Of a stretch of DNA of 64,000 nt, positions 52,585-63,747 are shown piece after piece. Within the stretch, counting starts at the first letter, position 1. Each line of letters begins with the position of its first letter. Origin of the DNA: Euphrasia confusa (Eukaryota > Streptophyta > Magnoliopsida > Lamiales > Orobanchaceae); assembly GCA_954870475.1 (NCBI GenBank), contig OX940954.1:19129664-19193663 (forward strand), given 5' to 3'. A model generated the notes under the pieces. The model had not been told where the DNA came from. It made no database searches and saw only the letters and a program-made list of their open reading frames with translations. The position numbers and the translations under genes are program-made.

Positions 52585-54963
52585 TTAATCTCTCGATCGA
52601 AGTCCAACCAAGCTAGAGCAAAGCTCAAACTTGGTTGCGGGTAAACTCTTCGTCAACATGTCCGCCGGATTGTCGTGAGTACTAATCTTACTCACCTTAA
52701 TATCGCCTCGAGCGATCACCTCACGGACGAAGTGATAACGAATGTCTATGTGCTTTGTTCTCTCATGGAACACTTGATCTTTTGTGAGACAAATAGCACT
52801 TTGACTATCACAAAAGATGGACGTCGTCTTTGAACCCTTCAAGAGCTCTCTAAACCAACCTCTCAACCACAACGCCTCCTTGCAAGCCTCGGTGACCGCC
52901 ATATACTCCGCCTCGGTAGTAGATAAGGCCACCGTACTTTGCAAAATAGCTTTCCAACTAATGGCACACCCACCAATGGTAAAAACATACCCGGTAAGAG
53001 ATCTTCTTTTATCTAGATCACCGCCATAGTCGGAATCCACGAACCCCCGAACATCTTCTTGATTCCTCCCGAACACTAGCTTCTTGTTAGACGTACCTCT
53101 CAAATAACGCAACACCCACTGCACCGCCTTCCAATGCTCTCTTCCGAGATTCGCCATGTACCGACTCACGGCACTCACGGCGTGGGCCAAATCCGGATGA
53201 GTACACACCATTGCATACATCAAGGACCCAACGACATTGGAATAAGGGACTCGAGCCATATCCTCGATGTCCTTCTCCGTAGTCAGAGAGTAAGCAGAGG
53301 TAAGTCTAAATTGTGTTCCAAGGGGAGTACTTACCGGGTTCGAATTCTCAAGGTTGAATCGACGTAGCACCTTCTCTATGTACCCCTTTTGGCCCAGATA
53401 CAACTTGCCATCTCTTCGATCTCTAGTGATTTCCATACCAAGGATCTTCTTTGCCGCACCTAGATCTTTCATCTCGAACTCCTTACTAAGTTGTGTCTTG
53501 ACTCTCTCCACCTCCGACTTATCCTTAGCCGCTATCAACATATCATCGACGTAGAGGAGAAGATATACTAAAGACCCATCACGGCCTTTCCGGAAATACA
53601 CACAACTATCATATGAGCTCCTTCGGAAACCATTCTTGATCATAAACGTGTCGAAACGTTTATACCATTGTCTAGGAGACTGTTTCAAACCATATAAGGA
53701 CTTCTTGAGAAAACACACCTTGTTTCCTTGGTTTGAACCCTCGAACCCCTCGGGTTGGACCATGTAGATATCTTCATCGAGCTCCCCATGTAGAAAGGCC
53801 GTTTTCACATCCATTTGCTCAAGCTCCAAGTCATGCATTGCCACAATGCCTAAAATTGCTCGAATTGAGCTATGCTTGACCACCGGTGAAAACACATCAT
53901 TGAAATCTACTCCGGGAATTTGACTAAAACCTTTAGCCACCAATCTCGCCTTATATCTCTCGTCCTCGACCCCAGGGATGCCCTCCTTCTTTTTGAAGAT
54001 CCATTTGCACTTTATGGCCTTCTTGCCTTTAGGGAGATCAACCAACTCCCAAGTGCCATTCTTATGAAGAGATTCCATCTCTTCTTGCATAGCTAGCATC
54101 CACTTGCCCGAGTCATCACAAGTAACCGCCTCGTCATATGAGGAAGGCTCCTCATACGAATCAACATCATCGGCTACACTCAAGGCATAAGCGACCAACT
54201 CATACTCGGCTAACCTTCTAGGTGGTCGAGTCTCTCGCCTTGGCCTATCTCTAGCTATGCATTGCGGCTCCACCTCTTTTGGATCTTCCGGAGTAGTCGA
54301 GTTACTCGTCATATCGGTCGGGGAACTTGACCCATCATCTTCCTCTTGCACCCTGTCCGGCTCCACCTCAATAGGAGTACTTGGAACCTCGAGATTCCCT
54401 TTAGACGCCCGATCACCAATCATAGAAGCCTCATCGAAGACTACATCACGGTTTAGAATGATCTTCTTCGTCTCTGGACACCAAAGTTTGTATACTTTAA
54501 CTCCTTCCTTAAAGCCAACGAATATGCACTTCTTAGAACGTGCACTCAATTTCCCGTCGTTGACATGCATGTAGGCCGGACACCCAAACACCCTCAAGTC
54601 CTCATAATTCGCCGGAGACCCCTTCCACAATTCTTGTGGAGTCTTCTTATTAATCGCCATGGACGGGGATCGATTGATAAGGTAACATGCTAAAGAAGCC
54701 GCTTCAGCCCAAAAACCTTTACTCAACCCAGAAGTCGCTAACAAGCAACGTACCTTGTCCATAATTGTGCGATTCATTCTCTCGGCTACTCCGTTTTGCT
54801 GAGGGGTGTATCTCACAGTGTGGTGCCTCACAATCCCCGAACCCTTACAAAATTGGTTGAATTCGTCGGACACAAATTCTAGGCCATTGTCCGTACGTAG
54901 GTTCTTCACGACTTTCCCGGTTTGTTTCTCTATCATCACCTTCCAATCTCTGAAGGTAGAAAA
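52585..54963 (-). CDS. Copia pol of F: integrase C-terminal half, RT, RNase H
   Basis: Open without interruption from the D insertion point to TAA at 52585. It begins inside the integrase core at STFRDWK and includes RTDNGLEF (second catalytic Asp) and NGVAERMNRT (catalytic Glu), then the GFWAEAASLACYLINR domain. Reverse transcriptase has MDVKTAFLHGELDE and YVDDM (near 53540). RNase H has ISWKAILQSTVALSTTEAEY, ending TKHIDIRYHFVRE and NPADMLTKSLP. All motifs look intact. Codons upstream of 54963 in this frame belong to the LTR of D and are not part of the protein. The first half continues at 63748. Confidence 0.9.
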   Translation of the reverse strand, partial: FSTFRDWKVMIEKQTGKVVKNLRTDNGLEFVSDEFNQFCKGSGIVRHHTVRYTPQQNGVAERMNRTIMDKVRCLLATSGLSKGFWAEAASLACYLINRSPSMAINKKTPQELWKGSPANYEDLRVFGCPAYMHVNDGKLSARSKKCIFVGFKEGVKVYKLWCPETKKIILNRDVVFDEASMIGDRASKGNLEVPSTPIEVEPDRVQEEDDGSSSPTDMTSNSTTPEDPKEVEPQCIARDRPRRETRPPRRLAEYELVAYALSVADDVDSYEEPSSYDEAVTCDDSGKWMLAMQEEMESLHKNGTWELVDLPKGKKAIKCKWIFKKKEGIPGVEDERYKARLVAKGFSQIPGVDFNDVFSPVVKHSSIRAILGIVAMHDLELEQMDVKTAFLHGELDEDIYMVQPEGFEGSNQGNKVCFLKKSLYGLKQSPRQWYKRFDTFMIKNGFRRSSYDSCVYFRKGRDGSLVYLLLYVDDMLIAAKDKSEVERVKTQLSKEFEMKDLGAAKKILGMEITRDRRDGKLYLGQKGYIEKVLRRFNLENSNPVSTPLGTQFRLTSAYSLTTEKDIEDMARVPYSNVVGSLMYAMVCTHPDLAHAVSAVSRYMANLGREHWKAVQWVLRYLRGTSNKKLVFGRNQEDVRGFVDSDYGGDLDKRRSLTGYVFTIGGCAISWKAILQSTVALSTTEAEYMAVTEACKEALWLRGWFRELLKGSKTTSIFCDSQSAICLTKDQVFHERTKHIDIRYHFVREVIARGDIKVSKISTHDNPADMLTKSLPATKFELCSSLVGLRSRD

Positions 54964-56575
54964 TGTTGGAGTTGTGTACTTAATGTCTAGATTTAAGTAA
55001 CGGAAACTCACGATCCATTGCCATTAATCTATTTAATTAAATAAACAATTATTTGCATTTAATTATTTATAATTAAATATATGCAAATCATAGTCCTGGA
55101 TTCTATACGTTGTAGTTAGTATGGTGTTGCATGGGCACACAGAAGATCATACTATCGGTTACTCGTATTTAATCGAACAGTTGCTCACGACCTAGATGGA
55201 CACGGACCAATCCATCGGTATAGTCGTTGTGTGAGAGAGAAAATAATCTATCTTGATTATTTTATCACACTTGTACACTTGGTGTATTGAGCGGATCTGC
55301 TTGAGATTTATGGATTAGGATTGCCGGCGATAATCGATTCGAGTCTCAGTGTATTTTATTCTTAATCCCCGATATTGTTGCGGGTGTGTATATTTAATAT
55401 AAGTGACTTTGATTTACCAAAGGAATTAACCGATTTAATTATTGGGTTAATTACCGGTTAAGTTGGGTCACTATATTTCATATATGGCATGTCGTGAATG
55501 ATTGACCGGAAAGTGTATCCCGTAAGGGTTGATAATATCCCCGAGATGAGTTCATAAGGAATTATTATGTAAACCCTGCAGGTGGATTCATTCCGCATAA
55601 TAATTAAGGTTGAATGGTACTAGTCTCGGATATAAGAGATGAATAAATTAATTAGCAATAAATTAATTTTATTCATGGATATTTATATCTTAAATACACG
55701 GAATAAATAATACTACCGGAGAAATATTATTTGATATAATATGGTTTAATATTGGGAGTGCAATTAATTTTATATAGTGGAAAATAGAATTAATTAATAA
55801 TAGTAAGGATTAATAGATTTGGGCTTGGGCTCAATTTAATCACTATTATTGGAAGCCCAATATTCCACCTCCTTAAGATCCCCTACGTAGCCTATAAAAG
55901 CACTACATGGTCTTCTCTATTCTCATAACTTGAAGATCACAATTCTAGAGAGAGAAAGTAGAGAGGGAGATCCATGGAGTTCGGTAGATCGTCGCCCACA
56001 CGACGTCCGGGCTAGTGCAAGGAATACGTGGGAAGATCTCAAGGTCATCATAAGATCTCGTTTCTCCGCACAACGAATCGAAAGGTGAATTAAATTTCCG
56101 CAATTTAATTCTAGTTTATTGATCAATTATCGAAAAACAAGATCCGAAGGATCGAACCCGGATTAGACGAGGGACCACGCGGTGGTGGCGAAGCCACCGG
56201 ACCGCGTGGACCGCACGCCTAGGGTTCGGCGCGCGAAGGAGAACCCTCGGCCTCGGCCGAGGGGGCGATCGCTGGAAGCGATCGCCGGCGGTGACGGGCT
56301 GGTGCCGTCACCTCCCCACCGCGACGGTGGGGGCTCCTCGACGGCGGGCAGCAGGTCGCCGGACCTGCTGCTGGGGGCTGCCGGATGCAGCCCCATCGAA
56401 CGCGATGTTCGATCGCGGGGGTTCGGGTGGGGGCGGATTGCGCGCCTTCGGGCGCGTGGTCTCCAAAGCCCGGACTTCGGCGGATGAGTCGGTGTTCGTG
56501 TGATCTCCGGCGAAGGGTTCGTTCGGGTTATTGGTTTCCGCAAATTTAAATAACCCGGGATATCGAATTCCAACA
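54964..56575 (+). repeat. 5' LTR of D
   Basis: 1612 bp, TGTTGGAGTTGTG...GAATTCCAACA. TATA box TATAAAA at 55893-55899. Confidence 0.95.
56175..56413 (+). other. GC-rich hairpin array in LTR of D
   Basis: Eight hairpins, most of them directly adjacent: 56175-56209 (two nested stems), 56244-56263, 56264-56286 (GGCGATCGCT arm), 56290-56312 (GACGG-GCTGGTG-CCGTC core), 56314-56332 (CCCCACCG-CGA-CGGTGGGG), 56348-56371 (AGGTC-GCCG-GACCT core), 56374-56394 and 56395-56413. A copy lies at about 63327-63565 in the 3' LTR, followed by one further hairpin that the 5' LTR has lost. Confidence 0.8.
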
Positions 56576-56577
56576 AT

Positions 56578-56589
56578 TGGTATCAGAGC
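56578..56589 (+). other. Primer binding site of D (tRNA-iMet)
   Basis: TGGTATCAGAGC two bases after the LTR. Confidence 0.95.
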
Positions 56590-59310
56590 GTACGGTTACG
56601 TTTTTCGTTAATTGTTTCGATAATTGATTATCGTTGTTTATGGCCATAGATTAATTTAAATTGTTAAATTATTGTGCTATATTGTTCTACGTACTTGATT
56701 TTCTCTCTTGTATGAATTGTGTTTGTCGGAAAAATAATTATTAAAATCGAGGGTTTTTCGGAATAATCGAATAAACCCGAAATCGATCGACCGCGGCATA
56801 CCTGGGATCGTAGGGGCTGTGCGGGCTGCTGGGCGTGACCTAAACGTGGCTGGGCATGCCGGCGTGTGCCACCAGTGGTGGTGGTTCGCCGGCAGCCGGC
56901 GGCTGCGTTCGGTGGTTGCGTTAGCGGCTTCGCGGACGGCTTCGCGATCGCGCGGGCTGCCGGGGAGGAAACTGGAGGCAGCGGCTGGACGTCTGGGCTC
57001 GTCGACTTGGCGTTCACCATCGTGGGATGGTTCGCCGGAAGTCGACGGATGTCCGGTGAGTCGCGGCTGCTCCCGTGAAGGTCCGTTTGGGCACGCCTTT
57101 GCGGGCTGCTGTGCGGGCTGTGCGGGCTGGAGCGTATGGCGTGGATGGCAGCAAGCTGGAGCGTAGTCGATGGCGTGATGTCGGTGGCGGCGTCATACCA
57201 GGAGTCGGCTGCTCCGGCGAAGCTCAAGACGGGCGTCGGCGCGATCATCGAACGGCGTGGTTCGTTCGGCTCGATCGCGGGCTGCTCGTGCGTCGCGATC
57301 GACCATGGGTCGATGGCATGGGTCGTCAGTGGAGACGTCGTGCCGGAAATCGACCAGGGCTGGTGCACAGCCTCGCCGGAGAAGGCGATCGAATTTAAGT
57401 CGCGCTGCTGAAATTTTTTAAAGGTGTCGGCCGACATCGGTTTTGTCTTTGGCCGACACCATGCGATTTCTGGATGCATGTGCGTGCTGTGCATGGCTGA
57501 ATTAATTACTTCTCGTGAATTAATTGATGGTGCTATTTGGATTGCATGGCTTGGGCATGCATGTGTTGTGCATGGGTTCGGTTTTTGGGATGACCGGAAT
57601 TGTTTCGGTTCGTCCCGGTAAATCCGATCTTTCCGGAAATAATTTAATCTTTCTAATTTTATTTAATTTAATTTTGGAATTAATTCAAATTCTATTTGGA
57701 TTAGATTTCTTAATTATGGAATTAAATAATGGAATTAGATGGAGAGTTAAATTAGGAAAGAAAATCCTAGTTTCTCTAGATATCCTATACCTACTTGGAT
57801 TAGAAGTCTTAAGAAGAATCAAAATTCGATTTTGATTAGGATTCTTGAGATCTAATTTAAATAGGATTGAGAAATTATTAAAATATTGATTTTATTTAAT
57901 TTAAGTATTTTATTTAAAATCATTAGATTAATTCAAAATTTATTTTGGATTGGATAATCTTGGATTTTATTTAGAATAGAATTAAATATGGAAATCAATG
58001 GATTTTAATAATATTGATTTTATTTAATTTAAGTATTTTATTTAAAATCATTAGATTAATTCAAAATTTATTTTGGATTGGAAAATCTTGGATTTTATTT
58101 AAAATAGAATTAAATATGGAAATCAATGGAATTAATTTTATTTAATTTGAGTATTTCATTTAAAATCATTAGATTGATTCAAATTTATTTTGAATTGGAA
58201 TCTTGGATTTTATTTAAAATAAATTAATTATGAGAATCAAAGAATTTTTCCGTCGCTCGGCAAAGTATTCAAGACGTAGAATGAAGACTCAAGGCAAGCA
58301 TGCTGGAATTCATCAAGGTACGAATAGTCGAGAAATAATTTTGCTTGAGTAATTATTTGATTATTTGTGAACGTACTTGCATGAAATGTATGTTTGTTAT
58401 TATGCTTATGTGTATTTATTTATGCATTAGATAGCGTATCCCTTTGTTATAAAAAGCTAAGTGGGAGAGGGTATGGAAACATATCCATGGTCTCCATTGC
58501 TGTTCTCTTGGTGACTTTTATGGACTTTTGAAGTTCGTATAGACAAGTCATTGGAGGAGAATTCTTGTAATTCCTCTTACGAGAAACATTGATTAAGTTT
58601 ATCAAACAATGCCTAATTTGTCTTTCTGAAACTGATTTCAAGTCGACTCATTCTCACCCCGGGGAGTGGAATGGAGCCAAAGCCACTTGGTCATGTCGAG
58701 GACACAAATTAGAGACTTTCGTGTCATTTGATGACTAGATCGATTGTCTGCTCGGCTCCCTCATTCTATGAGAGATAGGGTCGTTCGCATGGTGAATCAC
58801 TGGTTAGAAACTTCGAGTTTCACTTATGATTCTCCGCGTCTTGATTTACAAGATTAAATGATTCAAGTAATTGGATGTCAATTATAAAGATCTTTTGGTG
58901 TAGTAAACGTCCACACGAACGTGGCTTGCTATGCTGAATGGGATCTTGGATTAATTGATGTAGACAGTTATAGAAGGGAGTGAAGGAGCGTATGTTAACG
59001 TAAACGTCCACACGAACGTGGCTTGCGGTGAATATACGTGTCCCAAACAATCTTCTTGGATACTGAGTAATGGTTTACACTTAGGTACGCTTTATAGTAT
59101 TCTTCCCAACGAAGTAACGCTATAATTGATGTACGACCGAAGCAAATCTAATTGCTAAATCATTTGGATAGGTAAACGTCCACACGAACGTGGCTTGCCA
59201 TATCTGATGGGATTTTAGAGGTGATTAGTGGTTTAATGATATTATTTAAGGGAGATAATATCGGAGATTAAATCGATTGTTTGTTGTTATATGTGCTCAT
59301 AGATTAGGAA
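56590..59310 (+). other. Untranslated leader of D
   Basis: No credible gene. A GC-rich block at about 56790-57420 is unlike the corresponding blocks of A and C. AT-rich sequence follows with three copies of a roughly 126-bp repeat (about 57880-58235). From about 58430 comes the module shared with A and C, starting with the purine tract AAGTGGGAGAGGG at 58459-58471. Confidence 0.7.
58904..59198 (+). repeat. Three dispersed hairpin tags in the leader of D
   Basis: 26-bp copies at 58904-58929, 59001-59026 and 59173-59198, core CCACAC-GAAC-GTGG followed by CTTGC, identical in all three. Confidence 0.9.
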
Positions 59311-62104
59311 ATGGCTTTGAACCCACTTTATGTGATACGTAAGGATTATAAACTCACTGTTCCCTAAATGTAATGATTGGAATAGAGATCTAGACATTAC
59401 CCAAACTGTTAAAGAGTGCAAAGTTGTACTCAGTGAGCTTTGTCCTCCCGAGCCTATTGACATAGGCGGCTAGACAAGAAGCGATGAGGATACTCATAAA
59501 GGCCAGTCATTCGAGGAAACGCTTAAACACGTTTTTGAGATGATTAACCTTTTGGACGAGTTGAGACGGAAATCGCAAGCTCTTGTAGCCAATGCCAAAG
59601 GTTTCGAACCTAAGGGCAAAATCGGGGGAAAGGAAAAGCAAGCAAAGAATCCCAGTGGTCCTAAGTTGCTTAGACCACGAGATGGGACGAGAAAGCCATG
59701 AGGCAAGTATTCTCGATGCAAACAGTCTGGGTACTGGAAGTCTGATTATCCTCTCAAAGAAAGTACGAAATTTTCTTTAGTCGTAAAACATAGTCAGTGG
59801 TATTATCTACCGGAACCTGGTGTGTAGATATGGAACCACTGACGGTATGTGCATTTTAAATGCAAGGGTTCCAGGAAACCCGACGACTTAGAAAAGAAAA
59901 GATCGTAGTCTACATGGGCAATGCTGCAAGGAGGCAGCTGTTGCAGTGGAGGACATTTTATAGGATTTCATTTTGGGTTATTTATTTTATGAACCTTTCA
60001 AATTAGAAAGAACTTTGTTCTGGATTTCTAATAAATGGATATTTTATTTCTTTTAATCATTTGATGGTTATAAGAAGAAATAATGATAATATCTATTTTG
60101 GTACATTAGCTAGCAATATATAAATGATGAATCCTAAGTCCACCACGACGCAACGAACCGTTATACATAACTCGTTTTACTAATAAGAGATTTCTTTATT
60201 AAATCATTTATACTTGTGGATTCTTATGCTAAGTCATATTTATTCAAATAAGAAGTTCAAAGGTCGAAAATTGATTGTAAGATCAATTAAGTTGAAGGAG
60301 TGGACCTTCCGACCTAAGAATCTAATTTGGAAGATAATACGACTAAGCAATCCTTTATGGATATAAGATATAAGATCCGGACAAGTATTAGAATTGATTG
60401 ACTCTGATTTATGATCAGAGCTTGGGATTGGATCCCAAGTGACTACACCATACAGTCCTCTGTAAGATTGGTGTGTCGGAAATAAGAAATGGAACTCTTA
60501 TTGAAATAATAAAAGCACGAGTTAAACGGAACTACCTATGTTCTATGGATATGTCTTGGTAACAACGGCACATTTGAATGTGGTTGTAGAATATCCTAGA
60601 AGAACAAAAGATATGTGTTCGATAGTACTATGAACCAGAAGGACGTTATAAGTTCTAACGCCCGGTTCTTAGAGGAAGACTATTAGATGAACCACAAGCC
60701 CAAAATGACATGATACTTCTGAAAAGAGAGAAAACGATAATGACTGGAAGCCAGCCAAACCGAGTAGCGGTACACCACTAACTGCACCTACTGTTATTAC
60801 TGTTTATACACCGGAATGCCGTTGTAGTGGGAGGTTGTTTGACAACCGGAGATATTCATAAGACTAGGAGAGTTTCGAACTCTGGACCTAGTATACATGA
60901 AATCAATCCCTGGATCTACATAGAGGCGGTACTAGATCTAAATGTGCCTTCTTGGAGAACAATAAGGATTATTGTTAAGAGGCGAGATCATTTAGAGTAC
61001 AGGCTTAGTTGATCCATTTATGGATTGGAACAAAGCATTGAGTTCGTAGTACTTGCAAATTGATGAGATAGTCCATTTTATGGATTCATCAAAGCATAGA
61101 CGAATCGAGTGTATGGGAAACGTGATGGAAACAAGGTGGTGTTTCTCGGAGGTTTTATGTAGATAGCATTTTATCATTGGTAACAATGTAAAGATGTTGT
61201 CAGACATAAAATTATGGTTGTCTGGAAAAATCGATATATGAGATAAAGAAGAAGTTAGAGCATGTTCTTAAGATCTAGGATCTCAAGAAAAGAACATTGT
61301 ACTTCTCCTGGACATCTTACATATATATGATTATGGTTCGTTTTAACATGCAAGATTCCGAGAAAGGTTCGTTACCTTTCAGAGACGGAATGCATCTATC
61401 TAAGGTATGTGTTTTGGAACACATAAAGGTGATAGAAGCAGTGAAAGCAGTTTCCTACACTTGGAGTGTGGAAAGCTTGATAAATGCATTGTTGAAAACA
61501 AGAACCTGATATCGGCTATGCGGTTAGCATAGTGGGAGGATATCAAGGTAATCCTGGAAAGGAATATTCGACTGCCGTAAAAGTACTTTCGAAGTACTGT
61601 TCTAGGCTACGAAGCAGACGAGTTTTTCCTTTGGATTACATTCTCTTAGATTTCTAATCGAATAAGGACCGGTGTAAGTCGATCAGGCTATGTGTTTCAC
61701 TATTAAAGGAGAAGGAGTTTTAACATGGAAGAGTGATAAGCACGATGCTTTTCGGACTCTCCCATGGGTAACCAAATAGCGGCCTCAGAGGCAGCGGAAG
61801 TTTTGGTATAACTCCGGGATAATCTCTGGGACTTAGATGTGATTCTTAATTTGCCAAAGGCTATGTAAATAGCGGTGCAATGGCAAATGGTAAGAAATCA
61901 CTAGTCCATAAGTGTAAGATAACACATAGTGCAAGTACCACCTGATACGAGTCATCGTCGAGGGAGACGACGCTGTAGTCACCAAGATAACTTCAGAGCG
62001 GCAACCTAGAGTGCTCATTCACATAGTACTTCTTGGAAGTACAACTTAAGCACGTGATGAGTATGGGAGTCGGGAGTTTGGAGGAAATGACTAGACCTTA
62101 GTAC
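59311..62104 (+). pseudogene. Decayed gag-pol of D
   Basis: Starts ATGGCTTTGAACCC, parallel to the gag start of A, and breaks within about 20 codons. Recognisable scraps include a gag-like segment at 59490-59700, a protease-proximal piece near 59830-59950, a segment at 60827-61012, and the RT/RNase H junction at about 61330-61500 (MVRFNMQDSEKGSLPF). Much of integrase is missing, as in A. No frame longer than about 75 codons remains. Confidence 0.75.
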
Positions 62105-62115
62105 AAGTGGGAGAT
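62105..62115 (+). other. Polypurine tract of D
   Basis: AAGTGGGAGAT directly before the 3' LTR. Confidence 0.9.
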
Positions 62116-63742
62116 TGTTGGAGTTGTGTACTTAATGTCTAGATTTAAGTAACGGAAACTCACGATCCATTGCCATTAATCTATTTAATTAAATAAAAAA
62201 TTATTTGCATTTAATTATTTATAATTAAATATATGCAAATCATAGTCCTGGATTCTATACGTTGTAGTTAGTATGGTGTTGCATGGGCACACAGAAGATC
62301 ATACTATCGGTTACTCGTATTTAATCGAACAGTTGCTCACGACCTAGATGGACACGGACCAATCCATCGGTATAGTCGTTGTGTGAGAGAGAAAATAATC
62401 TATCTTGATTATTTTATCACACTTGTACACTTGGTGTATTGAGCGGATCTGCTTGAGATTTATCGATTAGGATTGCCGGCGATAATCGATTCGAGTCTCA
62501 GTGTATTTTATTCTTAATCCCCGATATTGTTGCGGGTGTGTATATTTAATATAAGTGACTTTGATTTACCAAAGGAATTAACCGATTTAATTATTGGGTT
62601 AATTACCGGTTAAGTTGGGTCACTATATTTCATATATGGCATGTCGTGAATGATTGACCGGAAAGTGTATCTCGTAAGGGTTGATAATATCCCCGAGATG
62701 AGTTCATAAGGAATTATTATGTAAACCCTGCAGGTGGATTCGTTCCGCATAATAATTAAGGTTGAATGGTACTAGTCTCGGATATAAGAGATGAATAAAT
62801 TAATTAGCAATAAATTAATTTTATTCATGGATATTTATATCTTAAATACACGGAATAAATAATACTACCGGAGAAATATTATTTGATATAATATGGTTTA
62901 ATATTGGGAGTGCAATTAATTTTATATAGTGGAAAATAGAATTAATTAATAATAGTAAGGATTAATAGATTTGGGCTTGGGCTCAATTTAATCACTATTA
63001 TTGGAAGCCCAATATTCCACCTCCTTAAGATCCCCTACGTAGCCTATAAAAGCACTACATGGTCTTCTCTATTCTCATAACTTGAAGATCACAATTCTAG
63101 AGAGAGAAAGTAGAGAGGGAGATCCATGGAGTTCGGTAGATCGTCGCCCACACGACGTCCGGGCTAGTGCAAGGAATATGTGGGAAGATCTCAAGGTCAT
63201 CATAAGATCTCGTTTCTCCGCACAACGAATCGAAAGGTGAATTAAATTTCCGCAATTTAATTCTAGTTTATTGATCAATTATCGAAAAACAAGATCCGAA
63301 GGATCGAACCCGGATTAGACGAGGGACCACGCGGTGGTGGCGAAGCCACCGGACCGCGTGGACCGCACGCCTAGGGTTCGGCGCGCGAAGGAGAACCCTC
63401 GGCCTCGGCCGAGGGGGCGATCGCTGGAAGCGATCGCCGGCGGTGACGGGCTGGTGCCGTCACCTCCCCACCGCGACGGTGGGGGCTCCTCGACGGCGGG
63501 CAGCAGGTCGCCGGACCTGCTGCTGGGGGCTGCCGGATGCAGCCCCATCGAACGCGATGTTCGATCGCGTGAACCCGGCTCGCGGGGGTTCGGGTGGGGG
63601 CGGATTGCGCGCCTTCGGGCGCGTGGTCTCCAAAGCCCGGACTTCGGCGGATGAGTCGGTGTTCGTGTGATCTCCGGCGAAGGGTTCGTTCGGGTTATTG
63701 GTTTCCGCAAATTTAAATAACCCGGGATATCGAATTCCAACA
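62116..63742 (+). repeat. 3' LTR of D
   Basis: 1627 bp. It contains the 15 bases missing from the 5' LTR (near 63569), which complete a further hairpin built on GAACCC/GGGTTC. TATA box at 63045-63051. Followed by GAAAA. Confidence 0.95.
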
Positions 63743-63747
63743 GAAAA

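Larger units (their letters stand above)
54964..63742 (+). mobile_element. Copia element D (family A/C/D), non-coding copy
   Basis: 8779 bp. LTRs 54964-56575 and 62116-63742; target duplication GAAAA at 54959-54963 and 63743-63747. The LTRs differ by a 15-bp deletion in the 5' copy and a handful of substitutions, so the insertion is recent, yet no part of gag-pol is open. It was presumably mobilised by proteins of another copy. Confidence 0.95.

Noticed and set aside
56664..57494. 276-codon minus-strand open frame in the leader of D
   Set aside because: It lies opposite the GC-rich leader block, has low-complexity Pro/Ala/Ser/Thr composition and no domain, and A and C have no counterpart.
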